From the NCBI GenBank assembly GCA_030429565.1, contig JAUIFE010000001.1, forward strand, positions 1,426,001-1,490,000: a DNA stretch of 64,000 nucleotides. The letters run 5' to 3'. Below are positions 29,801 to 38,400 of the stretch, in pieces (position 1 is the stretch's first letter; each line of letters begins with the position of its first letter). The DNA comes from Holophagae bacterium. GTDB taxonomy: Bacteria; Acidobacteriota; Holophagae; Acanthopleuribacterales; Acanthopleuribacteraceae. Below the pieces are notes generated by a model. The model saw only the letters and a list, made by a program, of their open reading frames with translations. It was not told the DNA's origin and made no database searches. Both the position numbers and the translations under genes were made by a program.

Positions 29801-32406
29801 GCAAATCGGCGGCGGTTTCGTCGAGTGGGCCGGAAAAACACACGTCGCTGGACGATTGGTTCAACATCCCGATTTGGAAACAGTCGACGCCGCCGGCGAG
29901 TTACAGCATCGACCGCCTGGGCGACAAACGCGCGCCGTGGTTGGTGTTCGCCGACGAATGCGGCTTGGGCCACAAATTGGTCGAGCAGTTGGAACGGGAC
30001 GGTGTGCGCCTCGTAACGGTAATTCAGGGCGACCGCTACGAGCAACTGGGCCGCGATCACTACGCGATTAATCCCAAGGAACAAAACGACTACATGACGC
30101 TGCTGCGCGAGCTGACGGCGGCGAACATTGTGCCGCGCAACATCATCCACCTGTGGAGCGTGACGCCGAGCCGACTGTTCCGGCGCCGTAAAGCCTTTGC
30201 CGACGACTGCCAGAACTTTGGTTTCTACAGTTTGATTTGGCTGGCGCAAGCAATTGACGAAGCCAACTTGCTGGATCCCATCAAAATGTTCGTCATCTCC
30301 AACCACATGCAGGAGATTGTCGGCGGCGACCTAACCGATCCCGAAAAAGCCACGCTGTTGGGTCCGTTAAAGGTCATCCCGCGCGAATACCCCCACATCG
30401 CCACGCGCAGCATCGACATTGCCTTCGGCCACGGTCCCAACGGCAACGAAGCGCAAATCGTCGAACAACTGCTGTCCGAGGTGACAGGTCCCAAGTCAGA
30501 CCAAGTGCTGGCTTGGCGCGGCAACAACCGCTGGGTACAGTCTTATGAAACGATGAACATCGAACCACTGTCGGGACCGCGTGGTCTGCGGCCGGCCGGG
30601 GTTTACCTGATCACGGGCGGCCTGGGCGGTATCGGCCTGGTGATCGCGGAGTTCCTGGCGCGCACGGTTCAGGCGAAGTTGGTGCTGTTGGGCCGCTCGG
30701 CCTTCCCGAAACGCGAAGATTGGGAAAAGTACCTGGCCCAACACGACGAAAACGACCGCACGAGCCAAAAAATCACGCGTCTGAAGCAACTGGAAGCCTT
30801 GGGTGCGGACGTGATGGTGGCCTCCTCGGATGTCACCGACACCGACAAACTGCGCGAGATCGCCGACCAAGCGAGTTACCGCTTCGGTACCATCCACGGC
30901 GTGGTCCACGCGGCGGGTCTGTATCCGAACGGCATGATCGCGGGTTTGACGCGCGAGAACACGGCCAACATGTTGGCGGCCAAGGTCTACGGGACGCTGG
31001 CGTTGGACGAAGTCTTCAGCGACCGCACCCTTGACTTTATGGTGCTGTTCTCATCGACGAGCACCATTCTGGCCAACATGGGTTTTGCCGATTACTGCGC
31101 GGTCAACGCCTTCCTCGACGCCTTCTCGTTCTACCGCAACAGCCAAGAGCGCAAACCAACGCTGGCAATCAACTGGGACGGCTGGCGCGAAGTGGGCATG
31201 GCGGTCGATATGACGTTGCCGCCGGAACAACAGGAAGCCCACAACCGCCGTTTGGCGACGATGATGTCAAACCAGGACGGTGTCGAAGCCTTCCACCGCG
31301 CGTTGAGTGTCAAGAACCTGCCGCAAATTGTGGTTTCGCCGTTTGATTTAACCACGATGCTGGCCGACATCAAAAACTTCATGGCGGCCCAATCGCAAAT
31401 CGAGGCGCCACCGACAGCGACACCAACCCGCACGCAAACGGTAAGCGCCCCACCGCCACCGGCGAAAACGTCGGATCCGGTGCGCGATCGACCCAAGGTC
31501 GTCACCGAGTTCCACGCACCGGAATCCAACACGCAACAACAGTTGACCGAGCTGTGGCAGGAAGCGCTGGGCATTAACGAAATCGGCAAAGACGACGTGT
31601 GGACGGACCTGGGCGGCGACTCGCTGTCGGCCACCATGCTGACCTCAAAAATCCGGCGCAAGTTTAAGGTCAAAGTATCGCCACACCTGTTTAACGAGAA
31701 ACCAACGGTCGCGCAGATGGCGGCGTTCCTCGACGAACAAATGGGCGTCAAGGCACCGCAAGCACCGGCGCCGGCGGCTCCGCCGACCACCATGACGGCG
31801 GCACCCGCACCGGCTCCGGCCGCACCGGCGGCTCCGGTAGCCGCCGCGAGTAACACGGCACCGCTGTTAACCGAGCTGTGGCAAGACGCCTTGGGCATTG
31901 ACGACATTAAACCCGACGATGTGTGGACAGATCTGGGCGGCGATTCGCTGTCGGCGACCATGTTGACGGCCAACATTCGCCGCAAGTTTAAGGTCAAAAT
32001 TTCGCCGCATTTGTTCAACGAAAAACCAACCATCGCCCAAATGGCGGGCCACCTCGACGGGCTGATGGGCAACGCGCCGGCAGCCGCGCCGGCACCAACA
32101 CCGGTCACGGCACCCAAAACCGAAACGGAAACCAAGTTGGTCGGCCTGCTGAGCGAGCTGACCGGAAAAGCGCCCTTGAGTACCACTGCCAAACTGACGG
32201 AATTAGGCGTCGATGCGGGCTGGCTCAACCAACACCAACAAGCCTTACAAAACGCCTTTGGGCTGCCCATCGGTCCCGACAGTTTGGCCGACAACCAAGA
32301 CGTCGTCGGTTTCGCCCAGATCATTGACACTTTGGTCTGGACGGCACAGAACATGGCCGAGGCGCGCGGCAACGAACCGGAAGAAGAAGAGGAGTTTGAG
32401 CTGTGA
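23842..32406 (+). CDS. Hybrid NRPS-PKS, C-A(Ser)-PCP-KS-AT(malonyl)-KR-ACP-ACP-ACP-like
   Basis: This 2854-aa megasynthase starts at ATG 23842 after AAGGAG. Condensation domain, about 15-450: HHIGMD at 143-148, intact. Adenylation domain, about 462-985: TSGSTGNPKG near 637 and A10 Lys976; pocket residues Asp682, Val683, Trp686, His725, Leu750, Ser752, Leu776, Val784, Asp785, Lys976 match the serine code. PCP: Ser1033. KS from about 1091: Cys1263, His1399, His1439, all present. AT: GHSIG with Ser1714 and HAFH at 1810-1813, the malonyl-CoA type. KR: GGLGGIG at 2259-2265 with Tyr2418 and Asn2422, so active. Two nearly identical ACPs have Ser2594 and Ser2702. A third ACP-like unit has Ala2792 where Ser is expected. 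The tail is strongly acidic. It should attach serine, add one malonate and reduce the ketone, passing the chain to the next protein. Confidence 0.93.
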   Translation: MAGIANKIGEVVDQHPLTEGQKALWYLYTMDPEGRAYNINYAWYVRSSLDVALLEDCLAKLVARYETWRSTYPLVGKEPMQAIHSTMPTPFEVVKVAGLSDEEMVHRLDEEVYESWDLDEQAPIRWKLFDRGEKDPVLWFQMHHIGMDVHSVMLALDELSKLYAAGAKGETLELPAITVRNQDWAKKQNAILNGDEGKRLKDFWLKTLEGERPPLGMPVDGQRPAFPNFKGNFIKFPIPRDISDQLGKVASELKVSLFGLYLSLYQLLLHRYTGQKEILVGTPTLGRTEEFDKVFAYLVSPICFHTVFEGNPDFGEFVQANNSRTMDCIKSQDYPFPLLVQELDTERDASRASVFQTLFVWENPNRFLKWRGTPNMVSLNDRGEEDWNLGDIKMERQWVKFQLDEFDLALKIVKHGPDFYGVLDYSSDLFNDDTMQRFCDNYANLLAEVAKNHKRRIGHLPMMAPIQEDKIIQNWNATEKTYPPAKCLHELMESRAEIAKDDIAVVFEDQHVTFDQFNRRANQLAHYLRKQGVGQEVFVGVCMERCIELEVALQGILKAGGAYVPLDPGLPQKRLVYMAGDAKVPVLITQSHLLERVPESDAVVLVIDRDWAEIEKEPDSKPDSGVTVDNAAYMIYTSGSTGNPKGVVNTHRGIYNRLMWKQDAYNLTPDDRVLQKTPFSFDVSVWEHFWAPMMGARLVMAKPEGHKDGSYLIDTIKKHGITTIHFVPSMLMVFLEEDNVSTCTSLKRVLCSGEALPWNLQERFYSLMDRAELHNLYGPTEAAVDVTWWACPRDYDRPLVPIGKAITNTQIYVLDKNFMPVPIGVAGELCIGGIQVSRGYNNRFDLTADKFVPDPFAKTPGARMYRTGDLVRFMDDGNIEYISRIDFQVKIRGFRIEIGEIEATIAEHANIRETVVVVREMGGLGEKQLVAYSVAKEKPNPTNEEMRSFLTAKMPDYMVPAAFVFLDELPLSPNGKVDRKQLPEPSTDRPELSANFVRPQNEFEEAIAQVWREVLKIQNIGIHDKFFDLGGNSLQVVAVRKLLKSKHDIKITNTDLFQFPTIAALAEHLAPSQEKTKAVYARKTKAGGGSGDIAIIGMAGRFPGADTIDAFWDNVRQGVESIKRFTTKELENAGVDRELLNDEDYVGARGVLSDVAGFDAGFFGFSPREAEVMDPQQRLFLEIAWEALESAGYNPETFPGRIGCFAGVTRSEYFINNIMTNPQLERALGPFQIMLLNDKDFLPTRVAFKFNLRGPAINVQTACSTSLVAVHQACRSLINGECDQALAGGVSVQVPQVSGYLYNEGGIHSPDGHVRAFDAEAKGMVVSSGAGVVLLKRLDEAIADGDNIQAVIKATAINNDGANKVGYTAPSVAGQAEVIAETHAVAGINAESVTYIETHGTGTHLGDPIEIAALTKAFRYGTNKTGYCRIGSLKSNVGHLDSAAGVAGLIKTALSLKHKLMPPSLHYKNPNPDIDFESTPFVVNTDLHVWEHGDTPRRAGVSSFGIGGTNAHALMEEFTGKVESDAGRDFHVLTLSARTPDALQSHRENLLSHLKKNEDQNLADVAFTLMTGRKLFANRCALVVDSVADAVAILENGETKKIHTGFESKQPKPVVFMFSGQGAQYPQMGRDLYENEPYFKEQVDHCAELLKPWFGSDIRDLIYPDTNDEGERKAAAAKLNETQNTQPALFVIEYATAKTWLHWGVKPQFMMGHSIGEYVAACLAGVMSLEDALRVVTVRGRLMFAQPTGSMLAVPMPAGDVEPKLPANLTVAAINMPSRCVVAGPTEAIEAFKNTLEAEEIKSTMLHTSHAFHSAMMDGMLEEFTNEVRKVKRNAPTIPYVSNLTGTWITAEQATDPTYYAQHLRQAVRFADGVEALLEKGDLILLEVGPGKALATFARGQVRRKGDSKVITSLRHPKDQLSDARFFQEALAQLWVEGVGFDHNTLFANQKRCRVPLPTYPFERRRFWVEPKKETAKAKPKQLPTPRKSAAVSSSGPEKHTSLDDWFNIPIWKQSTPPASYSIDRLGDKRAPWLVFADECGLGHKLVEQLERDGVRLVTVIQGDRYEQLGRDHYAINPKEQNDYMTLLRELTAANIVPRNIIHLWSVTPSRLFRRRKAFADDCQNFGFYSLIWLAQAIDEANLLDPIKMFVISNHMQEIVGGDLTDPEKATLLGPLKVIPREYPHIATRSIDIAFGHGPNGNEAQIVEQLLSEVTGPKSDQVLAWRGNNRWVQSYETMNIEPLSGPRGLRPAGVYLITGGLGGIGLVIAEFLARTVQAKLVLLGRSAFPKREDWEKYLAQHDENDRTSQKITRLKQLEALGADVMVASSDVTDTDKLREIADQASYRFGTIHGVVHAAGLYPNGMIAGLTRENTANMLAAKVYGTLALDEVFSDRTLDFMVLFSSTSTILANMGFADYCAVNAFLDAFSFYRNSQERKPTLAINWDGWREVGMAVDMTLPPEQQEAHNRRLATMMSNQDGVEAFHRALSVKNLPQIVVSPFDLTTMLADIKNFMAAQSQIEAPPTATPTRTQTVSAPPPPAKTSDPVRDRPKVVTEFHAPESNTQQQLTELWQEALGINEIGKDDVWTDLGGDSLSATMLTSKIRRKFKVKVSPHLFNEKPTVAQMAAFLDEQMGVKAPQAPAPAAPPTTMTAAPAPAPAAPAAPVAAASNTAPLLTELWQDALGIDDIKPDDVWTDLGGDSLSATMLTANIRRKFKVKISPHLFNEKPTIAQMAGHLDGLMGNAPAAAPAPTPVTAPKTETETKLVGLLSELTGKAPLSTTAKLTELGVDAGWLNQHQQALQNAFGLPIGPDSLADNQDVVGFAQIIDTLVWTAQNMAEARGNEPEEEEEFEL
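31528..32070 (+). repeat. Tandem near-identical ACP domains within the NRPS-PKS gene
   Basis: Two ACP units (about 31528-31745 and 31861-32070) share almost the same protein sequence, including the stretch from DVWTDLGGDS to the IRRKFKVK segment. Their DNA differs mostly at third codon positions. They are joined by an Ala/Pro-rich linker. Confidence 0.85.
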
Positions 32407-35400
32407 GCGTCATCAACCTTCTATCGCAACTGCGCAGTCGCAATATCAAAATCTGGCTTGAGGGGGACAAACTCCGTCTAAAGGCGCCCAAAGGGCAGCT
32501 AACGGCGGAGCTGAAAACCCAACTCAAAGACCAGAAAGAGGCGCTGATCGCCTTCCTCGACAATACCGGCAAAACCGCGGTACGCGCGGCCAAACCGGCC
32601 CCGGAAGCAGCAGCGCCCGCGACGGCGCAGCCTGCGAAGGAAGAACCCCCGCCGGAAGAACCGCCGAGCGGGGAACCTTTGACGCGAGAACAGGCCGGCT
32701 TGTGGGTGATCCGCCAAGTCGGCCTGGAAACAGCGGCCCACCACGCGGTATTCGGCGTGGAAATACGCGGTCGGCTCAGTCCCGAATTCTTCGAGGGCAT
32801 GATGGCCCAGGTCGCCGACCGCCATCCGTGCCTCGACAACGTGTTCCCGATGCACGACGGTCTGCCCTACCAAACCTCGTCGGACGATCCCAAACTCTCG
32901 TTTTGTTACCGCGACCTAATGATCCTGCCCGCGAGCGAACGCACCCAACAGCGCGACCGCATTCTCCACAACGAAGCCCATCGCCCCTTCGATACCGAAA
33001 ATGGGCCGCTGTGGCGCGTGGCCCTGGTGCGTTGCGAGGATTATCTCTACCGCCTGCTCGTCGTTTTGCACCAAATGGTCGGCGACGAGATTTCGGCCCA
33101 AACCGCAGCGATCGATTTGTTGCGTTTCTACAACGCGGCGGTGCGCAAAATGCCGACGCCGGAAGGTTCGCTCGACCAAGATTACCAAGCGCTCAAAGAT
33201 CGCCGCGAAGCGTTCCTCAGCAGTGACAGCCACAACGATCAACACGCCTTTTGGCGCGAGTACCTGGAAAACCGGCCCAAGGTCTTCCAGATGTTTTGCG
33301 ACCGACCACGGCCGACGGTGCAGGAATTTAAAGGCGCCAGTTTGGAAATCAAGGTCGATGCGAGCATCGCCGAGGCACTGGCCGGCGTCGCGGGCGAAAA
33401 AGGCACGGATCTGCCAACGGCACTCCTGGCGGCCTACGTGGCGCTATTGCACCGCTATTCCGGTGCCGGCGATTTCACCATCGGCCTGCAGCGACGCATG
33501 AGCATCCGCGATGATTTCAGCAACTTGGTTGCACCGCTTTCCCACTACCTACCGCTGCGCAATCGCATGCACGGCATTGAAAATTTCAACCAGTTGCTCG
33601 ATTACACCCACGAAAACGTCGGCAAGATCGACCAACACCGCGACCTTTACCTGGAAGCCTACCCCGACGATTTCGAAATCGACTGGGACTTCAGTCGCCA
33701 GCCCTTCTTCCAAGTTACCTTTCATTACGAAACACCGGCCGACCTGCCGACGGTCGTCACCGACTGCGAACTGCGCTCCTTTTTCTTTGAGACCGACAAC
33801 ATCACCTGTGATCTCAACTTGCGCATTGAAAATGAACCCGACGGCATGCGCGCCTTTTTCGAGTACGACGACCACCTGTTCTTGCCCGACACCATCGAAC
33901 GCATGGCGGACCATTACCTCAACCTGCTGACCGCCATCGCCGGTCAACCCGACGGCCAAATCGCCAAGTACCCGATTCTCTCCAAGGCCGAGTACCGCCG
34001 CCTGGTGAGCGAGTGGAACGACAACGCGGTCGCGATTGACCCGTCCCTGACGATTCACAGCATGATTGAAGCGCAAGCGGCGGCAACCCCCAACGACATT
34101 GCCGTCACCAGCCGCACCCAGCAAGTGAGCTACGCGCAAATCAACCAACGCGGCGATCAAATTGCCGCCATCCTGCGCGCCAAAGGCGTTAAAAGCGGCG
34201 ACATCGTCGCCATCAATCTCGAGCTCTCAATTGACCTGTTGGCGACCTTGCTCGGTGTGCTCAAAAGCGGCGCGGCCTACATGCACCTCAACCCGCGTTT
34301 CACCAAACAGCATCGCGAAGAAATGCTGCGCGGCTGCAAGCCCAATTTAACGATTACCACCCCGGAACACCGCCAACAGGTGGCTGACCTCACCCTGTGT
34401 TTGTTTGACGAACTCAACCAAACGCCGGCGCCGGCCGCCGATTCGCCGGAACAACCGGCCAAATCAGCCTACGTCATGTTCACGTCCAAAAGCGGCAACC
34501 GCCAACTAGGTGTGGTTAAATCCCACCTGGCGGTGTGTAACCGCTTGCTGTGGCTACGCCAAGAGTTCCATCTCGACAACAGCGACGCGGTGCTGCTCAA
34601 GTCGCCGTTTGCCTTCGGCATTTCGGTGCTCGAATTCTTCTGGCCACTGACCTGCGGCGCACGCGTGGTTTTGGCGGATTCGGACCGCTTGGGCGACCAA
34701 CGCTACCTGGCCGATATCATGCAACGCGAGAAAGTGACCACGGTCCATTTTGCGCCGTCCCAACTCGACAGCTTCCTGCTCTCGGCCCAAGCCAACCGCA
34801 GCCGTTACCTCAAACGCGTTTTCTGTAGCGGCGAACAGTTCGGCGCCCGGCTCCAGCAACGCTTCTTCAAAGAGTTCCCCGAAAGCGAACTCTACAACGT
34901 GTACAGTGTCAAAGAAGCAACCGGCCCGGTCACCTTCAGCAAGTGCGACCCCAACAATCAACGCACCGTCTCGATTGGCAAACCGATTGCCAACACCAAG
35001 ATTTACCTGCTCGACGCGTTCAAACAACCGGTCCCCATCGGCGTCCCGGCCGACATCTACATCGGCGGCACCAGCATGGCGACGGAGTTCCTTGCCGCCG
35101 ACGCGGAACACCAAGCGCGTTTCATGAACAACCCCTTTGACGACGGCGCCACCCTGCTCTACGAAACCGGCGACGTCGGCCGTTTTCTCAGCGACGGTCA
35201 AATCGAGTACCTGGGCACGCGCGAGGAACACGCCAAAGTCTCGGGCATGCGCATCGACATTACCGATATCGAGCACTGCCTGAAAAGCCACCCCGACATT
35301 CAAAACGCGGCGGTGGCGCTGCGCAAGCAAGAGGACGAGCGCACGGTGCTGATCGCCTGCCTGGAAACGGTGCGCACCACGCCGCCGCCGTCCGAAGAAC

Positions 35401-38400
35401 TGCGCACCTTCCTGCGCAAGAACCTGCCCGCCTACATGGTTCCCGATACGTTCACCTACTTGGACGAACTGCCGGTGGGCTCGGACGGCCAGGTCGACCG
35501 CGACGCCTTGCCTATGCCTGGCGACTTTAGCCAGAGCGATCAGCGCGAATACCCGCGATCCTATAGTGAAGTCGAGCGCGTCATCAGTCGCATTTGGTGC
35601 GAGGTCCTCAATCTCAAAGAGGTCGCGCTCTACGATAACTTCTTCGAAATCGGCGGCACGGCGATGGAGATGGTGCAGGTCTACCACAAGCTGCCGGAAC
35701 TACTGCAAAAGAACCTGGCCCCACTGGACCTGTTTAAGTTCCCAACGATCCACTCGCTCGACCTGCACTTTGAAAACCAAGAAGACGAGCAGAGTTTCTT
35801 TAAGTTCAAAACCGATTTCCAAAAAGAGATTGGCGAACTGCAAGAACAGTACAATGCGCAGCCAGGCACCAATATCGCCGTGGTTGGCATGTCGTGCCGC
35901 TTCCCTGGCGCCGATTCGCCCGAGGAATTTTGGCAACACCTTCGTGACGGCAAGGAAACCATCACCTTCTTCTCCAAGCAGGAATTGATTGAGGAAGGGG
36001 TCGATCCCGAGCTGGTCGAGGACGAGGACTATGTGCGCGCGCAGGGCATTTTGCGCGACGTCAAAGGTTTCGACACCGGCTTCTTTGGGTTAACGCCACG
36101 CGAAGCGCAGATCATGGACCCGCAGCAACGCGTTTTCCTCGAGTGTTGCTGGGAAGCCTTGGAGCGCGCCGGTTACTGCACGCAAAAATACTCGAAACAC
36201 ATCGGCGTCTACGCCGGCGTCGGCTTTAACCACTACCTCGCCCAACACCTTTTGGCGCACCCGACCTTAACCGACACCGTCGGTATTTTCCCGATCATCA
36301 TCGCCAACGAAAAAGATTCGCTGTGCACGCGCGCCAGCTACATGCTCAACCTGACCGGGCCGGCGGTCACCGTGCAAACGGCCTGCTCGACGCCGTTGGT
36401 GTCAATTCACATGGCCTGCCAAGCCCTGGTCAACCGCGAGTGTGAAATGATGCTGGCGGGCGGCGTGCAATTCGGCTACCTGCAAAAAACCGGTTACCTC
36501 TACGAACCCGGCATGTTGTTGTCACCCGACGGCCATTGCCGTCCCTTCGACGCCCGTGCCGCCGGCATTGTGCCCAGCCAGGGCGCCGGTGTCGTGTTAC
36601 TGAAACGCCTCGACGACGCGCTCAAGGACGGCGACACCATTTACGCCGTCATTCGCGGCTCTTCGGCCAACAACGACGGCGCCAACAAAACCAACTACAC
36701 AGCTTACAGCACCGAAGGCCAGCAGTCGGCGATTCAGCGCGCGCTCAACACGGCCGGCGTGACCGCCGACAGCATCGGTTATGTGGAAACCAGCTCGGGC
36801 GGTTCGCTCAGCGGTGACGCCACCGAAATCGAGAGTATGACGAAGATCTACGGGCGCCACAACGACCGCCACAACTACTGCGCGGTCGGCTCGGTCAAAT
36901 CGAACATCGGCGGCGCCGACACGGCGGGCGGTTGCGCGGCCTTCATTAAAACGGTGCTGTCGCTGTATCACCAGAAGCTGGTGCCGACGGTCAACTTCGA
37001 AAAGCTCAACCCCAAAATCGATCTCTCGGAAACGCCGTTTTACGTCAACACGGAACTGCGTGACTGGGAGCGCACCAACGGTCAACCACTGCGGGCGGCG
37101 GTGAGCGGGTTCGGCTTGGGCGGCACCAACACGCACCTCATTCTGGAAGAAGGACCTCGGCCGCGGCAAACGCCCAAAACCCGACCCTGGCAGTTGCTGA
37201 CCTTGTCGGCACGCTCTACCGAAGCGCTCGACAACGCCACCGACAACCTCAATACCTTCCTGAAAAACAACCCGCACGTCAATTTCTCGGATGCGACCCA
37301 CACCTTGCACGTCGGCCGCGAGGACTTCAAACACCGTCGCATGCTGGTCTGCCAGTCGCTCAACGAAGCGGTGCTCGAATTAGACCGCAAATCGGAACGC
37401 GTCTATACCAGTTATCAAGAGAACGAGGACCGGCCGATTGCCTTTATGTTCCCCGGCCAAGGCGCCCAGTACACCAACATGGGCGATCAGCTTTACAAGG
37501 TCGAGCTCATCTTCCGCGAAGAGGTCGACTACTGCTGGGAACGGTTTGGCACCAAGTTCCCCAAACTCTATGAGAGTTTGTCGGAGAAAGACCGCCGCGC
37601 GCGGACCAGCACCATTCACCAAACCGACATCACACAAATCTCGTTGTTCATCCTCGAGTACGCCCTGGCTAAGTTGTTAATGAAATGGGGCATCACGCCC
37701 AATGCGTTGATTGGCAACAGTACCGGTGAATACGTGGGCGCCTGTTTGGCGGGTGTGTTCACGCTGGACGAGGCACTTGAGCTGCTGGTGGCGCGGGGCG
37801 AGATCACGAGTCGCCTGCCACCGGGTGAGATGATTCGCGTCGCCATGCCGGAAAGTGAAATGCAGGCATTGATTCACGACAACCCGGAACTGTCGCTGGC
37901 GGCCGTAGCCAACCCCAACGGCTGCATGATTTCGGGGACGGTCGGCGCCATTCACGACCTGCTGCGCGTGCTCAAAGAGAAGAAGGTCTACACGCGCCGC
38001 TTGTTTGCGCGCCACGCCTTCCACAGCTTCATGCTGGACGAGCACCTGGCCGACTTTCGCGAAAAGATTAAGCACATCCAACTCAACGCGCCCCACAACA
38101 GGATCATTTCGACGATTACCGGCAGTTGGCTCACCGACGAAGAGGCCACCAGCCACAGTTATTGGGCCCGTCAAATGCGGCAAACGGTCCGCTTCAGTCG
38201 CGGCATCGAGGTGTTGTTGCAAGACCCCGACCGCATTTTACTGGAAGTCGGCCCGGACCATTCGCTCGCCAACGAAGCCAAACAGAGCAACGCCAAGGGC
38301 CGCGGCCACACGATTCTTTCAACCATGCGTCAACCGCAGGAGCAGGATTCGGACACGCACTATTTGATGACGACCATCGGCCGTTTGTGGCTGAACGGGG

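Noticed and set aside
31131..32372. Minus-strand open frame of 413 codons
   Set aside because: Mirror of the ACP region; its Ser/Ala-rich repeats are just the complement of the twin ACPs.
34554..35687. Minus-strand open frame of 377 codons
   Set aside because: Same reason: it mirrors the inactive adenylation domain and shows no recognised motif or start signal.
32980..37700. The second megasynthase as a pseudogene
   Set aside because: The frame is open for all 2421 codons, domain lengths are normal, the docking domain, ACP and thioesterase are intact, and the start overlaps the previous gene. Decay by chance would be expected to give stops or frameshifts.
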